From contig CAVZOP010000013.1 of assembly GCA_963776935.1 (NCBI GenBank), positions 1 through 59,725 of the forward strand: 59,725 bases of DNA, written 5' to 3'. Position 1 is the first letter of the stretch. The number at the start of each line of letters is the position of its first letter. Shown one piece after another: positions 39,431-47,345 of the stretch. Made by a program: the position numbers and the translations under genes. The notes beneath the pieces are model-generated. The model saw only the letters and a list, made by a program, of their open reading frames with translations, ran no database searches and was not told where the DNA came from. Source of the stretch: JALOLG01 sp963776935. GTDB lineage: Bacteria > Actinomycetota > Acidimicrobiia > Acidimicrobiales > Ilumatobacteraceae.

Positions 39431-39482
39431 GGCAGGATCACGGCAGCGCACCCTAGTGAAACCGCTAGTCTGGCGCTCCTTC

Positions 39483-39553
39483 GCGGATGTAGTTCAATGG
39501 CAGAACATCAGCTTCCCAAGCTGAATACGGGGGTTCGATTCCCCTCATCCGCT
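39483..39553 (+). tRNA. tRNA-Gly (anticodon CCC)
   Basis: A cloverleaf is readable. Acceptor GCGGATG (39483-39489) pairs with CATCCGC (39546-39552), discriminator T. The anticodon stem TCAGC/GCTGA encloses TTCCCAA with anticodon CCC. The T-arm is GGGGG-TTCGATT-CCCCT. No CCA is encoded. Its 3' 27 bases recur at 54728-54754, making it the likely integration site of the following island. Confidence 0.96.
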
Positions 39554-40034
39554 CAGGTTGAGATCGCCGGATCACCCCAGCTAGACAAGGTTGAGAGCGG
39601 ATTTCCCGTTCATCTTTCGGCGAGTCCAACGACATCGAAGAGATGACCTCGGTACAGCGGAACGCCATGTCGACCAGGTGGATTGGTCGATACCCGCTCA
39701 CGGTCAAGTTGTGTCGCCGTCATGGTCGGTGATCCTCTCGGCAAGACGCTCCACCCAGACACCCCACCCCTGACAGACCACCACCGCAACATCGGCATGC
39801 TCTGGACTCGGAACACGCGTCCAGCCGCGAAGGCAGCACGACTGTCGTTGGTCCGTTGGTTCGGATCGGGGGACAGGATCCGAGCGATATCGGACGGCGC
39901 CCTCGCAGCCGGACCACCAAACGGCAAACACTTCACGCGTCCGTGTAGGCACCTACCGGATGCGCTGAGCGGCCTCAAGGCCGAGTGTTATCGGCGACGG
40001 TTATCGGGCACGATCCGCGGTAGTTCGTGAGCGT
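39554..40034. other. Non-coding stretch after tRNA-Gly, left edge of the island
   Basis: No convincing gene. Frames on both strands (the longest about 120 codons) lack recognisable domains and overlap each other. At 39589-39601 the reverse complement of TCCGCTCTCAACC occurs, an inverted echo of the sequence around the second tRNA-end copy near 54749. Confidence 0.5.
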
Positions 40035-41432
40035 TCACTGCGCCGGCGTGGCGGGCTGGATGTTCTTGTTGTTCTGGAACACGTTGTCGGGGTCGTACTT
40101 GGCCTTCACCTCGGCGAGCCGCTGGAAGTTGGCGTCGCCATAGGCCTCGCGGACGCGACTCGTGTCGTCGTCAAAGTCGAGGAAGTTCATGTAGACGCCG
40201 GCACGATGGGGTTCGAGCGCGTCGAGGAATGCTCGTGCCCACGCGGTCTCAGCCGACCTGACGGTGTCGTCCTGCTGGGGGAGCCATACAGCGTCGATGC
40301 TCATGTTGTGATTCACATTGCGTTCCGGGTAGGCCGTGGCGCCGCGAGGCGCTCGGGCTACTGCGCCACCCATGTGGAAGATCGCCGCGTACGACCTCGG
40401 TGAGGTGGCGCGGTAGGCGTGCTCGGCGATGATGTCGATGACTGCGTCGGACAAGGCGGCGAGGTTTGTGCCTTTCCAGTAGTAGTGCCAGCCATGCGGG
40501 ACGGTGTCGTCGATGCTGCGTTGATGGTCGACGTACAACGTGGGTCCGACCAGATCCACGAGTGGTGTTCCGTACTGGCGGAGTGCGCGGACGGCACGCT
40601 CACCGTCCTCTACGGGTCCGGCGTAGCAGCTGGCAACCGCGACGGTGGGCCGGAAGTGCAGCTCGTCGCCGATGATCGGCAGGGGCGGGACCGTGCCGAG
40701 CCGAATGATGGTCCCCAGCTCGTCCGGGCGCGTCGGCGACGAAGTCGCGGTAGAAGCGCAGGACGTCGGTCGTGTCCTCGGCCGCCCAGAAGACGGGTCC
40801 GGCGATGACGGTGGGGCCGAGTGGGTGCAGCGCGAACCGGAACGAGCTGACGATGCCGAAGTTCCCGCCGCCGCCTCGCAACGCCCAGAAGAGGTCGGGG
40901 TGTTCGTTGGCCGACGCCCGCACGATGTCGCCCGTCGCGGTGACCACCTCGGCCTCGACGAGGTTGTCGACGGTGAGCCCGTACTTGCGCATGAGCCACC
41001 CGATGCCGCCGCCCAGGCTGAGGCCGCCGACGCCGGTGTGGCTCACGATGCCGCCCGTGGTGGCCAGACCGTGTGCCTGGGTCTCGTGGTCGACGTCGCC
41101 CCACAGGGCACCACCTTGGACGAGGGCCGTGCGGTCGACGAGATCGACCGAGACGGCGCGCATCGCCGAGAGGTCGATGACGATTCGTCGTCACACACTG
41201 CGGTGCCGGCGACGTTGTGGCCTCCGCCTCGTATAGCGATCTCGAGGTCGCAGTCGCGGGCGAAGCGCACCGCTGCGGCCACGTCGGCGGTGCCGCTGCA
41301 GCGGGCGATCAGCCGGGGTCGTCGGTCGACCGTGCCGTTCCATACGGCTCGGGCGTGGTCATAGTCATGGTGGTCCGGGGTGATGAGGACGCCTCGGAAC
41401 CCGGGGATCTGCATCGCCGTCAGTGCTGTCAT
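40035..41432 (-). CDS. FAD-linked oxidoreductase, BBE family (two compensating frameshifts)
   Basis: This is a berberine-bridge-enzyme-like flavoprotein of about 465 residues. The N-terminus holds RGGGHNVAGTAVCDD, whose His is the usual covalent FAD site. The middle (ALWGDVDHETQAHGLATTGG, VGGLSLGGGIGWLMRKYGL, WALRGGGGNFGIV) is the FAD-binding fold. The C-terminus ends with the BBE signature KYDPDNVFQNNKNI. A base is missing near 41185 (GACGAATCG should read GACGGAATCG) and one is extra near 40724-40728. The two cancel, so the whole length is divisible by three. The start ATG 41432 has a GAGGAGG ribosome site. It is divergent from the HxlR gene, its likely regulator. Confidence 0.85.
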
Positions 41433-41494
41433 CGTTCCTCCTCTTGATGGATGGGCTCATCGCACCATCGGGGGGCACCGAGGAGAAGTCAGTT

Positions 41495-41526
41495 ATCTGG
41501 AGTTCGATGTAAGGAATCTGGACTTC
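41495..41526. promoter_or_regulatory. Direct-repeat operator candidate between BBE oxidoreductase and HxlR genes
   Basis: ATCTGGAGTTC (41495-41505) and ATCTGGACTTC (41516-41526) differ at one base and start exactly 21 bases apart, two helical turns. They lie in the 126-base divergent promoter region, 33 bases before the HxlR start. This fits binding of a dimeric repressor controlling itself and the flavoenzyme. Confidence 0.55.
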
Positions 41527-41558
41527 ACGGAGGACGGGAGGCGCGGGACACTGTGCTC

Positions 41559-42251
41559 ATGAGGACCTACGGCCAGTACTGTCCGATCGCCCGTGGCGCG
41601 GAGATCTTCGCTGAGCGCTGGACGCCGTTGATCATCCGCAACCTGCATCTGGGCTGTGAGACCTTCGGCGAGATCCTCGAGGGTGCGCCCGGGCTCTCCG
41701 GCACGATGCTCGCGCAGCGGCTCAACCAGCTCGAGCGCCTCGGCATCGTGGCGTCGGCACCAAAGGCGCAGGGACGCGGTCACCGTTACCACCTCACGCG
41801 CTCGGGCCACGATCTGTTCAGGGTCTGCGTGGCGCTCGGCGAGTGGGGAGCGCGTTGGCTCGAGATTGCTCCCGAGCACCTCGATCCGTTCGTGGCGTTG
41901 TGGTCGATGTGCAACGCGCTCCGCCGGGATCGACTGCCTGACCAGCGCGTGGTCATCCGGTTGGATTTCACGGGCTTCCGGCCCCACGAGCGGTACTGGT
42001 TGCTGCTCGAGCTCGGTGAGGCCGAGATCTGCAAGACGTATGCCGGACTCGACGAAGACCTCTACATCACCGCCGACGCCGAAGCGTTCGTGAAATGGCA
42101 CTTGGGGCAGCTCTCCTGGGCGGAGGCAACCCGCGACTCCCGGATCCAGCTCGACGGCCCGTCATGGCTCGTGCGGGCCTTTCCGACTTGGAACGGCCGC
42201 AGCATGTTCGCTCGCATCAAGCCCGAAGCCGGCGCCGTCAGTGCGAACTGA
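41559..42251 (+). CDS. HxlR-family transcriptional regulator with C-terminal sterol-carrier-like domain
   Basis: The 230-residue protein has an N-terminal HxlR winged helix: YCPIARGAEIFAERWTPLIIRNLHLGCETFGEILEGAPGLSGTMLAQRLNQLERLGIV, with Cys9 conserved. A C-terminal extension of about 110 residues (VVIRLDFTGFRPHERYWLLLELGEAEICKTYAGLDEDLYITADAEAFVKWHLGQLSWAEA) resembles the SCP2-like ligand pocket found in some HxlR regulators. It probably responds to a small molecule, possibly the substrate of the divergent flavoenzyme. ATG 41559 is chosen because the HTH starts immediately after it. Confidence 0.92.
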   Translation: MRTYGQYCPIARGAEIFAERWTPLIIRNLHLGCETFGEILEGAPGLSGTMLAQRLNQLERLGIVASAPKAQGRGHRYHLTRSGHDLFRVCVALGEWGARWLEIAPEHLDPFVALWSMCNALRRDRLPDQRVVIRLDFTGFRPHERYWLLLELGEAEICKTYAGLDEDLYITADAEAFVKWHLGQLSWAEATRDSRIQLDGPSWLVRAFPTWNGRSMFARIKPEAGAVSAN

Positions 42252-42510
42252 TGCACTGGCCGGCCCGCGAGCGCATACGTGGGTGTGATCGGGATGGCAC
42301 GTAAGCGGCAGCAGCGGGCCAACGACACGGATGTCAACCGGGATGCGCCATTCGGTGCGTTGAGTCCGCCGTTCGTATCCCCCGCATGAGGTATGCCGGG
42401 CGGTGACACCCAATAAGGCCACTCCCAACGGCATTGGGCGACCATTCGATAGCGAATCAGGCCCTCATGCCGCATCCGAGATTCGCAGCGCCGTCGTCGA
42501 CTCCGCGTGC

Positions 42511-42530
42511 GTCCGGGATCGCCGGTTGGC
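42511..42530. repeat. Dispersed intergenic repeat copy (short)
   Basis: GTCCGGGATCGCCGGTTGGC shares the core GGATCGCCGGTTGGC with copies near 44768, 45601 and 54171. It lies at the 3' side of the acetyltransferase gene. The whole gap 42252-42531 holds no gene. Confidence 0.55.
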
Positions 42531-42531
42531 T

Positions 42532-43116
42532 CTACTCGTCGGTCGCAAAGACGAGCTCAGGTAGCTCACGCCCGTCCGGCAGCGAGAATGACGCGCGCCC
42601 GAGTTCCACCCAACCGGCGTCGCGGTACAGCGCGATGGCGGCGTGCGACGACTCGATGACTTCCAGCACGGGGATGCGTTGGTGTGCCACCGCCGCTGAT
42701 CGCGCCGTCCGCAGCAACGCTCGGGCGACACCCCGGCGACGGACGTCGGGATCGACGAGCAGCCGGGCAACTGCACCTACGGAACCGATGATGCCCGCGT
42801 CGCGCAGAACCCGCATCGCTCCGGGCGAGGGCTGCGCGTTGAGGGCAACGTGTCCGCAGATGCGTACGTTCCACTCCGACACCCAAGCTTCGAGGGCCAC
42901 AGGTCGTGTCAAGAACCGGTGGTAGTCGTCACCTAGCAGGAACGTGGGATAGTCGTCGGCCGCACGCACCCGCGCCGAAACCTGCTCGAGGGCCTGGAGG
43001 TCACCGTCGGTACGCCGCCGAACAACAAGCACGCCATTCAGTCTGCCCGGCGTAGCTCGGAAGCCGGTCTCAACGCACAAGCCATCAGGCTTCGACGTGA
43101 CCGTGTCGGTCATCAT
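42532..43116 (-). CDS. GNAT-family N-acetyltransferase
   Basis: The 194-residue protein has the acetyl-CoA-binding signature GAVARLLVDPDVRRRGVARALLRTA (Q/RxxGxG/A motif, near residue 115). It is followed by IPVLEVIESSHAAIALYRDAGWVELGRASF, the usual C-terminal strand and helix. The N-terminus (VLVVRRRTDGDLQALEQVSARVRAADDYPTFL) is the first GNAT helix pair. The acceptor substrate is unknown. It stands alone within the island; flanking gaps of about 280 and 330 bases contain no genes. Confidence 0.88.
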   Translation of the reverse strand: MMTDTVTSKPDGLCVETGFRATPGRLNGVLVVRRRTDGDLQALEQVSARVRAADDYPTFLLGDDYHRFLTRPVALEAWVSEWNVRICGHVALNAQPSPGAMRVLRDAGIIGSVGAVARLLVDPDVRRRGVARALLRTARSAAVAHQRIPVLEVIESSHAAIALYRDAGWVELGRASFSLPDGRELPELVFATDE

Positions 43117-43448
43117 GCTCGGGCGCCTTCACGGCAGGCGGGCCGCTGCTCCCGGTTGTGCGCGAGCCGCGCCGAAAGACGATGGTGACGTGTCCGAGTT
43201 CGGCGTCCGGTAACACGATCCGGGTGTCCGCTACCGCCGGCTGGCGGACGCGCGTTGCCTGGCGCTGTCAGACACCTGACACTTGAGGCGACACCGTCGC
43301 GCCACAAGTCGAACTGCTCCGGCCGCGTCGAAGATCGGTGCGGTGCCCGCCCGCGGTGCCTCGAACTGGACGCGGCGCGGCGGGAGCAGATGTTGCTGCC
43401 AGTCGGATGTCGACTCGCGCATGCGTCCATGCCCACACTCTGAGGGAG
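43117..43448. other. Gene-free stretch containing a dispersed repeat
   Basis: No coding potential is evident. It contains the repeat at 43226-43259. The rest is unremarkable GC-rich sequence. Confidence 0.5.
43226..43259. repeat. Dispersed intergenic repeat with hairpin
   Basis: GTCCGC (43226-43231) and GCGGAC (43244-43249) form a stem around TACCGCCGGCTG, followed by GCGCGTTGCC. The GGCGGACG-CGCGTTGCC half matches the copies at 45601 and 54171. The CGTCCGCTACCGCCGG-like half matches 45371. Confidence 0.6.
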
Positions 43449-44531
43449 TCAGGCAGTCTCGAAGTCGGTGACGACGATCGCGAACTCGTCGTCGATCGCG
43501 TCGCGTTTGTGGTCGAAGGTGGCGTCGGTGGGGTAGCTCAGCTGAGGGTGGATGCCGGCGATCACGAGATCGGGATGACGATCAAGGTTGTCGGTGATCA
43601 AGTCGAACACCTCCTCGATCGTCCCGGGCAGTTCTTCGGCCAGCGACTCGTCGAACGGCAGGCCGTCCGTTCGTTCGATCCCGGCGGGTTGCCCGTGCGC
43701 GACGGTGACGCGGTACGTGCCGCCCAACAGGGTGAAGACCTCGTAGTGGAGGTCGAACGAGTAGTCGGATGGGTGACTCGCATCCCATGTGCGGCGTGCT
43801 TGATCGAGCGCCGGCTCCACCTCGACATCGACGTATGCGGGCGCGGCGGCGGGGACGAGCCAGCGCACGCCTCCGAAGGCGCCGAATCTCCTCTCGAACG
43901 CGTCGATCGAATTGACGTACCCCCATCGGTCGTCCAGGAGGATGGAATGCTCGGACGCGGCGGCCGCCGTGACCGCCAGGTCGAAGAGCCCTTCGACGGT
44001 CGGCACGCTCTCGTCCGCCGGGAGCGAACAACCCGACGACAACCCCGTGACTTCGACGGGTCGACGGTCGACGACGATCACGCGCATCGGGTTGGTCGTT
44101 GCGCAGTCCGTGAACATCGCTGACGACTCGCCCACCGACCGGTCGATCATCATCGTGTACTCCGTCGGCCTCATCGACTCCCACAGGGAGCGGTGTGCCT
44201 CGATGTTCGCCAGTTCCTCGGGATCGGCCTCGCCGGCGAGTTGATCGGCCCCAGGGATGGCCGTCGGCACGGACGGCGCCGTGACCGATGAGGCGGTCTG
44301 CGTCGGTACCGTCGTCGCAGGCAACGTGGTCGACGGCGGCGGAGTTGTGGACGTCGGAGGTCTCATCGATGACGTCGTGGCCGGCGTCGACACGCGAGTC
44401 GACGACGGTCCCGTGGTCGTCTCGACGACGGGAACGGTCGACGCGACGTCACCATCATCGCCACACGCCTACATGCACATGCCGGTGGCCGCCACGAGCG
44501 TGACCCCACCTCGAAGACCCAGGATCTTCAC
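43449..44531 (-). CDS. Lipoprotein with two DUF6174-like domains, in-frame TAG in the signal peptide
   Basis: The intended start is GTG 44531, behind AGGGGG. It reads VKILGLRGGVTLVAATGMCM, then TAG (44469-44471), then ACGDDGD in the same frame. The reading frame then continues through a T/P/S-rich linker to two related domains: ESMRPTEYTMMIDRS...VEGLFDLAV (about 95-190) and ASHPSDYSFDLHYEVF...TIEEVFDLI...YPTDATFDHKRDAIDDEFAIVVTDF (about 240-340), which look like DUF6174 repeats. A lipobox cysteine directly after the stop shows that the TAG interrupts a lipoprotein signal. It is either a base error or a recent nonsense mutation. Downstream starts would lack export signals. Confidence 0.72.
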
Positions 44532-44767
44532 GGCCACCCCCTGCGCGAATCCTCGCGATCGGATCATCTCACCGGTGCCGTCCGCTGCCAAGCGATCCCA
44601 AACGGGCCCGAGGTGCGCGATGCCGTGACGCGACGGATTTCGACCAGACCAGCGGTGGACATCCGACCATCCGGGCTGAGCTCGCGGCGGCGAGCATCCC
44701 GAAGGGCAGCCGATCCGGCGCACGTCGAGGTGTCCGCATACCGCGTCCGCGTAACCCTCCGCCGAGC

Positions 44768-44790
44768 GTCCGGGATCGCCGGTTCCTTGG
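44768..44790. repeat. Dispersed intergenic repeat copy (partial)
   Basis: GCGTCCGGGATCGCCGGTT recurs from 42511; it diverges after GGTT. It lies between the DUF6174 and SRPBCC genes. Confidence 0.5.
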
Positions 44791-44812
44791 CCGCTCCTCC
44801 GTAGTGAGTGAC

Positions 44813-45274
44813 CTACCTCACGACGTGCTCGGCGAGATTGGCAAGGGAGGAAGCGAGTCCTTCTGCGTGGTCCTCGGCGCAGATGCCAACTGGGACGTCG
44901 TCGGCAGTGATGTCGACGCGAGTCCCTCCATCAACAGCGGTGACCTCCCAAGTCATGGTCATCGTGCCGGCGAAGGCAGGGTCGTCGGAAACGAAGTCCA
45001 CCGCTTGGACGACGCGGTGTTCAGGAACGATGTCGACGTATCGCGCCTCGACGATGTCGGAATCAGCCGTGGCCTTCCCTGCGGCGAGAGAAGCGTCGGC
45101 GTAAGTCAACACCAGTCGGTAGGAGCCTCCAGGCCGCGGGTCGAACCGCTCGAATCTGCCAGTCATTCCATCAGGCGGGAGCCACGCCGCGAGGGCTTCC
45201 CGATCGACGAGGGCTGCATAGACCTGCGCTGGCGGGGCGGCGATGAACCGAGATGCGGTGTCCGTGCGCGGCAT
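44813..45274 (-). CDS. SRPBCC (AHSA1/START-like) domain protein
   Basis: The 153-residue protein is a single helix-grip domain. RFIAAPPAQVYAALVDREALAAWLPPDGMTGRFERFDPRPGGSYRLVLTY is the typical N-terminal half. EHRVVQAVDFVSDDPAFAGTMTMTWEVTAVDGGTRVDITADDVP is the second strand region, and the C-terminal helix ends SSLANLAEHVVR. Such proteins bind hydrophobic ligands or act as stress-related AHSA1-like factors. Specific function is unknown. No operon partner is evident. Confidence 0.9.
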   Translation of the reverse strand: MPRTDTASRFIAAPPAQVYAALVDREALAAWLPPDGMTGRFERFDPRPGGSYRLVLTYADASLAAGKATADSDIVEARYVDIVPEHRVVQAVDFVSDDPAFAGTMTMTWEVTAVDGGTRVDITADDVPVGICAEDHAEGLASSLANLAEHVVR

Positions 45275-45370
45275 CCCAGAACGCTACCGACCGGCCAGTT
45301 CGGCATCGCTTCAGCCGGTCGTGGCGACACCCGCGGGTGGTGTCCGATAGACCGCGCCCGGATATCCCAA

Positions 45371-45412
45371 CCCGGCGCGTCCGCTACCGCCGGATCCGCG
45401 ATGCCGCCGGGT
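45371..45412. repeat. Dispersed intergenic repeat copy
   Basis: CGCGTCCGCTACCGCCGG followed by ATCCGCGATGCCGCCGGG. The first half matches the left arm of the hairpin at 43226. Confidence 0.55.
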
Positions 45413-45600
45413 AAGGGCGTCTTCCCGCCGTGAGCGCGAATCCGGCGCGTTGTAGCGAGCCGCGCACACGCTGACGTACTTGCGCGAGCACGGCGAGGAG
45501 CCGGACTGGTGGGAGGCGGGCGGTGCCAGGCGTCGCTCGCGCTGACATCGCCGGCCGCGGACCGTGCGTATCCGCTAATGACGCCGAATATCGCGACCTC

Positions 45601-45642
45601 CCGTGCCCGGGATCGCAGGCTGGCGGACGTGCGTTGCCGGGC
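45601..45642. repeat. Dispersed intergenic repeat copy
   Basis: GGGATCGCAGGCTGGCGGAC followed by GTGCGTTGCCGGG. It is nearly identical to 54171-54210 and to the right half of 43226-43259. Confidence 0.6.
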
Positions 45643-45748
45643 AGACGGCTCCCACTGTCTTGCCGGGTGGCGGAGAACTGCGCGTTTCGGCGGCGTCTAC
45701 TGTGTCGGCGATGGTCCCACGATCCATCGCCACGACGGACACGTCTCG

Positions 45749-46912
45749 GTGAGCAGCGATGAGATCGTACGACGCAACGTCGACGGGATCGACGTATTCG
45801 ACTTCGGCGAGACACCATGTACTCCTGCCGCCCCGCTGAGCCAGGCGCGTGTTGCGATCGTGACGACGGCTGGTCTGCGTCCCGACGGGACCGCGACCTG
45901 GACCGATGGTCAAGGCTTCGTCGTGATCGATGGCACTGAGCGGGTGTTGACGCTGGCGCACAGTTCCCCGAACTTCGACCGCGTCGGGCTCGCCGCCGAT
46001 CTCAACGTCGTTTACCCGGTCGATCGCCTCGACGAGCTCGCCGCCCGCGGTGCGATCGGTTCGGTCGCCAGTCGCCACATCGCGTTCATGGGAGCGCAGC
46101 CGGATCACACCCTGACGACGCTGCGGCTCGACACCGGCCCGGCCGCGGCCCGCCTGTTGCGCGACGACGGTGTCGATGTCGTGCTGCTCACACCGGTTTG
46201 ACCGTTCTGCACGCGTACCGTGAGTGCGCTCGCCCACGTCCTCGAGGCCGCCGGAATGTCGACGGTCGGGATCAGCTTGGTGCGGGGGCAGGCCGAGCGC
46301 TCACGGCCGCCGAGGATGCTGCATTGCGACTTCCCGCTCGGTCGCCCGCTCGGACGCCCACGCGACCCGGCGTTCCAGCATCGCGTGCTCGACGCGGCGT
46401 TCGGGCTGCTCCTGCGTGACGACGTGCCGGTACTCGTGGACTTCGAGGAGTCGATCGCGGACGAGGCCGATCAACCGCTGGCGTGCGCGTTGCCGCCGCG
46501 TCACGATCCGTCACTGCATCCCGCGGTCGACGAAGCGCTCGGACTGCGTGCCGCCTACGAACGGCACCGGGCATCGTCGGGGACGACCAACGTGCGACGG
46601 ATGGGCGGCCCTGACCGGATCCCCGATCTGATCGCGTTGTTCGTCGCGATCGGGGATGGTGCCGCGTGGGATGCGGTCGGGCTCGAGCCGGGACAGCTCG
46701 GTCAGGCGGCGCTCGACATCCGTGCCTACTACGAGGAGGCGGCGGTCGCGCTCGTCGATCACGTCCCAGCCGCGCGCCAGGCCGAGTCGTGGTTCTACCG
46801 GTCGACCGCCACGGGCGCCCTGCTCCGCCGAACTCAGCAAATCATCCGCGCCGCAGACGCACCCCGAGCGGCCTGGTTCGCGCTCGTCCCGACCGGCCAG
46901 CCACCACCGTGA
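45749..46912 (+). CDS. Candidate selenoprotein: glycine/betaine/sarcosine/D-proline reductase B-like protein with in-frame TGA (Sec151)
   Basis: One reading frame runs from GTG 45749 to the stop at 46910-46912, broken only by TGA at 46199-46201. Before it: PLSQARVAIVTTAGLRPDG, HSSPNFDRVGLAADLNVVYPVDRLDELAARGAIGSVASRH and GVDVVLLTPV. After it: PFCTRTVSALAHVLEAAGMSTVGISLVRG, HCDFPLGRPLGRP and, further on, VPAARQAESWFY. This is the layout of GrdB/PrdB-family proteins, whose redox motif is U-x-x-C after a V-x-L-L-T strand; here it is U151-P-F-C154. The TGA therefore sits exactly at the selenocysteine position. Directly downstream, CACG (46210-46213) and CGTG (46219-46222) can form a short hairpin with a GU-containing loop, a weak SECIS candidate. 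Length is 387 residues. No sel genes are in the window. The true start is uncertain. Confidence 0.78.
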
Positions 46913-47345
46913 CAGCGACGACCCGCCCGTCGACCGTCAGCGTCGACCGCAAACCGGTACGGCCGAGGAACGCCGCGAGGCGGTCGCTGTCGGCCGGGTC
47001 GGGGCGAGCACGGATCACGGCCGGTGGTTGGTGGCGGCGGCGATGGCGTCGATTCGGTCCCGCCGTAACGACGGATCGGCGTACGCCCCCGGGTCGACCG
47101 CTGGCGAGTTCGGCCGACCCTCGTCGAGCACGCGATGTCGGAGCTCACACACAGATCGTGCACGGGCGGGGTATCCGATACCGACGCGTGCCAATGACGG
47201 GCGGTCGCGTCCGAGTTCGCCGGTTCGCGAGCACGCCGATGCGCCGATATGAACGCTGGCGGCGCGGCCCCACGGGCGTCGTTCTGCGCCGATTGTCATG
47301 TGTTTGCACGGCGGCACATGTCGGGAGGGGCCCGCCGCGGTCGGG
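46913..47345. other. Gene-free stretch between convergent genes
   Basis: No recognisable coding sequence in any frame. It lies between the ends of the candidate selenoprotein gene and the flavoprotein gene, so no promoter is needed here. No strong terminator hairpin was noticed. Confidence 0.5.

Larger units (their letters stand above)
45275..45748. other. Gene-free stretch upstream of the candidate selenoprotein, with two dispersed repeats
   Basis: No gene is convincing. Repeats occupy 45371-45412 and 45601-45642. The 100 bases before 45749 should contain the promoter of the next gene, but no clear -35/-10 pair stands out. Confidence 0.5.

Noticed and set aside
39683..40030. Hypothetical gene after the tRNA
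   Set aside because: No ribosome site, no recognisable domain, and equally long frames on the opposite strand.
46199..46201. TGA explained as a sequencing error like the frameshifts
   Set aside because: The other errors are one-base indels. This is a substitution-type stop located precisely at the family's Sec/Cys codon, so chance is unlikely. It is not excluded without reads.
46220..46912. Independent gene starting at GTG 46220
   Set aside because: It shares the exact frame and family of the preceding 150 codons. Starting at 46220 would lose the conserved PFC motif, so read-through of TGA is preferred.
46913..47345. HNH endonuclease or 13E12-like gene fragment
   Set aside because: No HNH motif or family signature could be read in any frame; the composition alone is not evidence.
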